A DNA stretch of 64,000 nt from the NCBI GenBank assembly GCA_038143435.1, contig JAYQLX010000004.1, forward strand, positions 372,001 to 436,000, read 5' to 3'. Position 1 is the stretch's first letter. Each line of letters begins with the position of its first letter. Shown in pieces: positions 59,007-64,000 of the stretch. Source of the stretch: UBA8337 sp038143435. GTDB taxonomy: Bacteria > Pseudomonadota > Alphaproteobacteria > RS24. Made by a program: the position numbers and the translations under genes. The notes below the pieces were generated by a model that worked only from the letters and a program-made list of their open reading frames with translations, was not told where the DNA came from and ran no database searches.

Positions 59007-60097
59007 TGTCGCATAATAGTTTCGGTCATTTGTTTCGCGTGACCAGCTTGGGGCGAAAGCCACGGGGCCGCTTTAGGCTGCGTGGTTGACGGCGCCCCTG
59101 CACGCCTGCCTTTGACCGAGGCCGATATTCAGCATTGGCTCGATAAAAGAAAGCCCGGGCAAAATAAATTCACCACGCAAAGGCGCGAAGCCGATGCCGT
59201 GAAAATTCTCTCCGGCGTGTTTGAAGACCCCGAAACCGGCGCGCAGGTGACCACCGGCACACCGATTTCGTTGCTGATTGAAAACACCGACCAGCGTTCG
59301 AAGGATTATGGCGAGATTAAAGATAAATATCGCCCCGGCCATGCCGATTTCACTTATATGGAAAAATACGGCATTCGCGATTATCGCGGCGGCGGGCGCT
59401 CCTCGGCGCGCGAAACGGCGGCGCGGGTCGCCGCTTCAGCTGTCGCGCGCAAAGTGCTGGACGGCGTCACCATTCGCGGCGCGTTGGTGCAAATGGGGCC
59501 GCATGAGATCAATCGCGAAAATTGGGATTGGGACGAAGTTGAAAACAACCCGTTCTGGTGTCCTGACGCGCAAGCCGCCAAACAATGGGAAGAATATCTC
59601 GATGGCGTGCGCAAAGCCGGCTCAAGCTGCGGCGCGGTGATTGAAGTGGTTGCCTCGGGCGTGCCCGTCGGTTGGGGCGCGCCTGTTTATGGCAAGCTGG
59701 ATACGGATTTGGCCGCTGCCATGATGAGCATTAACGCGGTTAAAGGCGTTGAGATCGGCAATGGCTTTGCGGCGGCCGCTTTGTCGGGCGAAGAAAATGC
59801 CGATGAAATGACCAAAAAAGGTTTACCAGCAATCATGCCGGTGGCGTATTGGGCGGCATTTCGACCGGCCAAGATGTCGTTGTGCGCTTTGCCGTCAAAC
59901 CGACTTCGTCGATTTTGACACCGCGCCAAACCGTCGATGTTGATGGCAATGAAACCGATATTGTCACCAAAGGCCGCCACGACCCATGTGTCGGCATTCG
60001 AGCCGTGCCGGTCGGTGAGGCGATGATGGCTTGTGTGCTGGCCGACCATAAGCTGCGCCATTTGGGGCAAGCATCGGGCATGGGTAACGGCAAATAA
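59006..60097 (+). pseudogene. aroC: Chorismate synthase (aroC) with two compensating frameshifts
   Basis: Chorismate synthase makes chorismate from EPSP, using reduced FMN. The start MSHNSFGHLFRVTSLG is followed by an extra G in the run 59050-59053; skipping it gives ESHGAALGCVVDGAPARLPL, the family signature. The long middle frame contains DQRSKDYGEIKDKYRPGHAD, RDYRGGGRSSARETAARVAA and KGVEIGNGF. Near 59826-59827 one C appears missing; restoring it gives KGLPSNHAGGVLGGISTGQD and then VRFAVKPTSSI and RHDPCVGIRAVPVGEAM to TAA at 60097. The corrected length is 363 residues, as expected. Loss of aroC would make the cell auxotrophic for aromatics, so I favour sequence error. Confidence 0.92.
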
Positions 60098-60771
60098 TGG
60101 CTGCAAAAAAGCCGCAAGGCCGCGCCCGCACGCGGCTTTATCTCATCACCCCGCCACAATTACATGTGACCGAATTCGCTCCGCTTCTTGATGAAGCGCT
60201 GGCCGCGGGTGATGTCGCTTGCCTGCAATTGCGTTTGAAAAATACTGACAATCAAGCGGCTGATGAAGCGCTTATTGCCGAAGCGATTGCGCAACTCATG
60301 CCGGTCGCGCACCGCCATAATGTGGCGTTTATTTTGAACGATAACCCCGAATTGGCCGCCAAATATGACTGCGATGGGGCGCATATCGGGCAAGATGATA
60401 TGGCCTATGAAGCGGCGCGCGCCATAATGGGCGACGATAAAATCATTGGTGTAACCTGTCATGACAGCAAGCATTTGGCGATGGAAGCAGGTGAAGCAGG
60501 AGCCGATTATGTCGCCTTTGGCGCGTTTTATGAGACGCAAACCAAACAAGCCAAAACCCAAGCCTCCCCTAATATTTTGAGCTTTTGGCAAGAGTTTGTC
60601 GAACTGCCCTGTGTCGCCATTGGCGGCATCACGCCCGATAATGCCGCACCATTGGTTGCCGCCGGTGCCGATTTTATTGCTGCCTCAGGCGGTGTTTGGC
60701 AGCATGGCGACGGCGCCGCGCAGGCCGTGCGCGCTTTTAATGAAATCTTTGACGCAACGCATGAGAAATAA
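60097..60771 (+). CDS. thiE: Thiamine phosphate synthase
   Basis: ThiE, 224 residues, a TIM barrel joining HMP-pyrophosphate and thiazole phosphate. RLYLITPPQ at the first strand, LQLRLKN, FILNDNPELAAKYDCDGAHI with the GQDD loop, IGVTCHDSKH, DYVAFGAFYETQTK and CVAIGGITPDNAAPLVAAGA mark the family. Some positions vary from the classical GQxD and SxH signatures, as often in the alphaproteobacterial ThiE group. The ATG overlaps the aroC stop (TAATGG). Confidence 0.93.
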   Translation: MAAKKPQGRARTRLYLITPPQLHVTEFAPLLDEALAAGDVACLQLRLKNTDNQAADEALIAEAIAQLMPVAHRHNVAFILNDNPELAAKYDCDGAHIGQDDMAYEAARAIMGDDKIIGVTCHDSKHLAMEAGEAGADYVAFGAFYETQTKQAKTQASPNILSFWQEFVELPCVAIGGITPDNAAPLVAAGADFIAASGGVWQHGDGAAQAVRAFNEIFDATHEK

Positions 60772-60835
60772 GCATTTGCCGCGCTTCGCCGCTATGCTAT
60801 CAGACCTCAACTTAAAGGCGTGAAGGTGAAGCCCC

Positions 60836-61399
60836 ATGAAAATCAACGGCAATGAAATTCGACCCGGCAATGTCATTCAGCATAATGGCGAATTATGGGT
60901 GGCGGTGAAACTGCAGCATGTGAAGCCCGGCAAGGGCGGCGCATTTGCGCAAATTGAACTCAAGAATTTGATAAACGGCTCCAAGCTCAATGAACGCTTT
61001 CGCTCAGCCGATAAGGTGGAGCGCGTGCGCCTTGAGCAGACCGATTACCAATTTCTCTATGAAAGCGACGATATGCTGGTTTTCATGGATACGGAAAGCT
61101 ATGAGCAGATTGAGCTGCAAGCCGAATTTGTCGGCGACCGCGCCGCTTTTTTACAAGATGGCATGAATGTCGTGGTGGAAAGTCATGAAGGCAAGCCCAT
61201 CGGTATTCGCCTGCCCGATCAAGTGACTTTGGAAGTCAGCGAAACCGAAGCCGTTGTCAAAGGCCAAACAGCTGCATCATCCAACAAACCGGCGATTTGC
61301 GATAATGGCGTGCGGGTTATGGTGCCGCCCTTTATTGAAATCGGCGACAAAATCATCGTCGACACGAATGAAGTCACCTATCTGAAGCGAGCCGATTAA
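60836..61399 (+). CDS. efp: Elongation factor P
   Basis: EF-P, 187 residues, relieves ribosome stalling at polyproline. Three OB-like domains; the tip loop of domain I is KPGKGGAF with the modifiable Lys33, which suits lysylation-type modification. SYEQIELQAEFVGDRAAFLQ and the C-terminal GVRVMVPPFIEIGDKIIVDT with TYLKRA are diagnostic. Followed directly by an inositol monophosphatase gene (ATG right after its TAA). Confidence 0.96.
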   Translation: MKINGNEIRPGNVIQHNGELWVAVKLQHVKPGKGGAFAQIELKNLINGSKLNERFRSADKVERVRLEQTDYQFLYESDDMLVFMDTESYEQIELQAEFVGDRAAFLQDGMNVVVESHEGKPIGIRLPDQVTLEVSETEAVVKGQTAASSNKPAICDNGVRVMVPPFIEIGDKIIVDTNEVTYLKRAD

Positions 61400-62179
61400 A
61401 TGGCACAATCACCCGCCATGAATGTGATGCGCGCCGCTGTTGAAAAAGCGGGACGCGCCCTGCGCCGCGATTTCGGCGAAGTGGAAAACCTGCAAGTCTC
61501 AAAAAAAGGACCCGGTGATTTCGTCTCGCAAGCCGATTTGAAAGCCGAGAAAATTCTTTTCGAAGAGCTTTCTGAAGCGCGCCCCGGCTATGGTTTTTTG
61601 ATGGAAGAGCGCGGCGTGGTGGAAGGCGCTGATACGACCCATCGCTGGATTATCGACCCGCTCGACGGCACGACAAATTTTTTGCACGGCATTCCGCATT
61701 TCGCGATTTCCGTCGCTTTGGAGCGCGAAGGCACTTTGGTGGCGGGCATTGTCTATAATCCGATTACCGATGAATTGTTTTTTGCCGAGCGTGGGCAAGG
61801 CGCTTACGGGCCGGGCGGGCGTTTACGCGTATCGGGCCGCAATAAATTATCCGATGCCGTTATCTCAACCCGCTTTGCTTATAAATCACCTGACGGGTTC
61901 AAAACACCGGCGCCCGAGATTGAAAAACTCTTGCCGCAAGTGGCGGGCTTGCGCAATTTCGGCTCGGCCGCGCTTGACCTTGCCTATGTCGCCGCCGGTC
62001 GCTTTGACGGCTATGTCGAATTTGGTTTGGAAGCGTGGGACTATGCCGCCGGTATTGTCTTGGTGCGTGAGGCCGGAGGCTTGGTTTCTGATGAAACCAA
62101 CCGTCAGAAGATGCTTGAAAACGGCAATATGGTGGCCGGCAATGAAGACCTGCATGCGGCGCTTTTGAAAAGCCTTTAA
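61400..62179 (+). CDS. suhB: Inositol monophosphatase family protein
   Basis: Mg-dependent phosphatase of 259 residues. Metal-site motifs are GDFVSQADLKAE, FLMEERG (the Glu of motif 2), WIIDPLDGTTNFLHGIPHFA and, near the end, EAWDYAAGIVLVREAGG. It hydrolyses inositol-1-phosphate or related sugar phosphates; SuhB proteins also act in rRNA transcription in Escherichia coli, so the role here is open. Linked to efp as a two-gene unit, an arrangement common in Alphaproteobacteria. Confidence 0.94.
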   Translation: MAQSPAMNVMRAAVEKAGRALRRDFGEVENLQVSKKGPGDFVSQADLKAEKILFEELSEARPGYGFLMEERGVVEGADTTHRWIIDPLDGTTNFLHGIPHFAISVALEREGTLVAGIVYNPITDELFFAERGQGAYGPGGRLRVSGRNKLSDAVISTRFAYKSPDGFKTPAPEIEKLLPQVAGLRNFGSAALDLAYVAAGRFDGYVEFGLEAWDYAAGIVLVREAGGLVSDETNRQKMLENGNMVAGNEDLHAALLKSL

Positions 62180-63999
62180 CCTATTTCAGCCGCTTCTCTG
62201 CCGAATTGCAATTCGGCCAAACGTGCATAAAGCCCACCCTGCGCCAGCAATTCATGGTGTTTGCCTTGCGCCGTCACTTTGCCGCCTTCCATGACAATAA
62301 TGCGGTCGGCTTTCAATATGGTCGCCAAGCGATGGGCAATCACCAAAGTGGTGCGCCCTTCCATCAGATTGCCGAGCGCTGTTTGCACCAAAGTCTCGCT
62401 TTCCGCATCAAGTGCGCTGGTCGCTTCATCGAGCAGCAAAACCGGTGCATCGCGCAAAATGGCGCGTGCTATGGCAATGCGTTGGCGTTGCCCGCCCGAC
62501 AATGTGACACCGCGCTCACCCAATTCGGTCGCATAACCTTGCGGCAAACGCGAGATAAACTCATCGGCTTGCGCTGCTTTGGCGGCGGCAATCACAGCCG
62601 CTTCCGATGCCTCGGGACGCCCGAAACGAATATTGTCCATGACGGTTTTGGCGAAGACCACCGTTTCTTGTGGCACGACCGCAAGCGCACCGCGCACGTT
62701 TTGCGGTGTCATCTCAGGCAAGGCAACGCCATCAATGGTAATGCACCCGTTTTGCGGGTCATAAAAACGCGACAATAATTGAAAAACGGTTGATTTACCG
62801 GCCCCCGATGCGCCGACCAACGCCACTGTCTCGCCCGGTGCCACGGCCAGCGAAAAACCGCTCAAGGCCGAAATTTCAGGCCGCGTCGGATAGTGGAAGG
62901 TCACGCCGTCAAAAGCAATTTCGCCCCGTGCCGGTTGCGGCAAAAGCTTTGGATTGGCCGGTGGTTGAATGACCGGTTCGACCTGCAAAATCTCGACCAG
63001 ACGCTCGGTCGCCCCGGCTGCCAATTGCACCTCGCCCCAAACTTCCGACAAGGCACCGATGGAGGTCGCGCATAAAACCGCATAGAGAATAAATTGACCC
63101 AGCGTGCCACCGCTCATTGTGCCGTCCAAAACGGATTGCGCGCCAAACCATAAAATGCCTGTAACACCGGCGAATATCAAAACAATGGCAATCGCCGTCA
63201 TGCCGGCGCGCGCCAAAATGCGCAGCTTGGCGGTATCGAAAGAACCTTCAACCGCGTTTGAGAAAACCCGCCGGTCTTCATTTTCATGGTTGAAACTTTG
63301 CACCGTCTGCATGGCGCTGATGGTTTCCGTGGCGTGGCTGGCCGTATCGGCAATGCGGTCTTGGCTGGCCCGTGCCAAGCGGCGCACCATGCGGCCAAAC
63401 ACAATCACCGGCACAATAACCGCAGGCAAGGTAAGCGCTGCCAAACCGGCCAAAGAGGCGCTGGTATAAACCAACATAATGGCCGAGCCGACAAACATGA
63501 AGAGATTGCGCAAGGCAATGGAGGCCGATGAGCCGACCACAGTCTTAATCAGCGTCGTATCGGCGGTCAGGCGCGACAACACTTCGCCGGTGCGTGTCAC
63601 TTCAAAAAATGCCGGTGACAATGTGGTGATGTGATTATAGACGGCGGCGCGCAAATCGGCGGTCACCCGCTCGCCAATCCAAGAAACAAAATAAAAGCGC
63701 ATGGCGCTGGCCAGACCCAAGACAATGGCAACCACCAGCATGGCGAGAAAATAACGGTCAATGGAACTGGCATCTTCGGTCGAAAAACCGTTATCAATCA
63801 TAAAGCGCACGGCAATCGGCATTGCCAAAGTGGCCGCCGTCGCCGCCAAAAGCGCAAGAAAAGCGGCCAAAACGCGGCCCGGATATTGGCTGATAAACGG
63901 AATAAGCGCACGCAAAGGACGCAGACTGCGCGCGCGCGGCCTGCGTTTGGCATCTTCTTCCATTTGAGCGACCGCTTCGGCGGCATCATTGCGTGACAC
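62176..63999 (-). CDS. ABC exporter, MsbA/lipid-type half transporter (5' end at window edge)
   Basis: Fused permease-ATPase of 607 visible residues. An N-terminal polar segment (MEEDAKRRPRARSLRPL) precedes six helices (about residues 35-320). The ATPase domain has Walker A GASGAGKST, the Q-loop VVPQETVVFAKTV, the signature GVTLSGGQRQRIAIARA, Walker B VLLLDEATSALD and the switch His in IAHRLAT. It resembles MsbA and multidrug/lipid exporters. The GTG at 63999 is the first in-frame start, but the frame reaches the window edge, so the true start may lie outside. The 3' end overlaps the convergent phosphatase gene by 4 bases. Confidence 0.92.
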   Translation of the reverse strand: MSRNDAAEAVAQMEEDAKRRPRARSLRPLRALIPFISQYPGRVLAAFLALLAATAATLAMPIAVRFMIDNGFSTEDASSIDRYFLAMLVVAIVLGLASAMRFYFVSWIGERVTADLRAAVYNHITTLSPAFFEVTRTGEVLSRLTADTTLIKTVVGSSASIALRNLFMFVGSAIMLVYTSASLAGLAALTLPAVIVPVIVFGRMVRRLARASQDRIADTASHATETISAMQTVQSFNHENEDRRVFSNAVEGSFDTAKLRILARAGMTAIAIVLIFAGVTGILWFGAQSVLDGTMSGGTLGQFILYAVLCATSIGALSEVWGEVQLAAGATERLVEILQVEPVIQPPANPKLLPQPARGEIAFDGVTFHYPTRPEISALSGFSLAVAPGETVALVGASGAGKSTVFQLLSRFYDPQNGCITIDGVALPEMTPQNVRGALAVVPQETVVFAKTVMDNIRFGRPEASEAAVIAAAKAAQADEFISRLPQGYATELGERGVTLSGGQRQRIAIARAILRDAPVLLLDEATSALDAESETLVQTALGNLMEGRTTLVIAHRLATILKADRIIVMEGGKVTAQGKHHELLAQGGLYARLAELQFGREAAEIG

Positions 64000-64000
64000 G

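Noticed and set aside
1..64000. CRISPR arrays, insertion sequences, prophage or toxin-antitoxin modules
   Set aside because: No regularly spaced repeats, transposase, integrase, phage structural or toxin-type genes were seen on either strand.

Overview
The window looks like chromosomal core sequence from an alphaproteobacterium with moderate GC. The evidence is gene content. It carries ccmI-ccmE-ccmF-ccmH followed by a two-component pair and glnE, families typical of Alphaproteobacteria (DUF2849 and DUF934 around cysI, DUF1491, DUF1289, YcgN), and many acyl-CoA dehydrogenases. A free-living, lipid-using heterotroph is likely. A more precise placement (for example Parvibaculales-like) would be a guess. 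There are no phage, insertion sequence, plasmid or CRISPR signatures.

Layout. 1-2021: a flavin-dependent oxidoreductase and an SDR. 2063-9484: a ten-gene Mrp-type cation/proton antiporter operon in the order E-F-G-(MbhD/E-like)-B-C-D1-D2-small protein-D3. 9539-14222 (minus): a five-gene acyl-CoA oxidation operon. 14328-18783: DUF1289, siroheme methyltransferase, phosphomannomutase/phosphoglucomutase, a TauE/SafE exporter and DusA. 18873-21299 (minus): a second acyl-CoA dehydrogenase pair. 21357-30988 (minus): glnE, sensor kinase, response regulator, ccmHFEI, a nitroreductase and a YcgN protein. 31054-33566: a thiamine-precursor-like ABC importer. 33846-36344: DUF2849-cysI-DUF934 sulfite reduction operon. 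36345-38265: MscS channel, DUF1491, SufE. 38463-42750: MFS transporter, crotonase, acyl-CoA ligase, MaoC. 42758-48774: MsrB, S9 peptidase, class-C serine hydrolase, nitronate-monooxygenase-like protein, CDP-alcohol phosphatidyltransferase, gamma carbonic anhydrase. 48793-51207: tRNA-Gln, an SMP-30-like protein, tRNA-Pro and small membrane or secreted proteins. 51248-57632: MBL hydrolase, DUF1499, acyl-CoA ligase, amidase, CDF transporter, PdxH. 57679-62179: Sel1 lipoprotein, fabI-aroC-thiE, efp, inositol monophosphatase. 62176-63999 (minus): an MsbA-like exporter.

The genes centre on beta-oxidation-type chemistry (five dehydrogenases, two crotonases, two acyl-CoA ligases, a MaoC hydratase and an SDR), cytochrome c maturation and sulfite/siroheme metabolism, with ion homeostasis provided by the Mrp complex.

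The most striking direct observation is a high density of single-base lesions. About a dozen apparent 1-bp insertions or deletions, mostly in short homopolymers, plus one nonsense codon, interrupt ten otherwise well-preserved genes, including probably indispensable ones (aroC, sufE, cysI). Correcting one base each restores family-typical proteins. I read this mainly as sequence or assembly error rather than biology. The best biological candidate for follow-up is the Mrp cluster: its gene order is that of archaeal membrane-bound hydrogenase (Mbh) modules, it lacks a full-length MrpA, and it carries three antiporter-type subunits plus an uncharacterised 82-residue membrane protein. I did not find convincing evidence of a wholly new system. 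No gene-free stretch exceeds 300 bases; the longest, 33567-33845, is described below.
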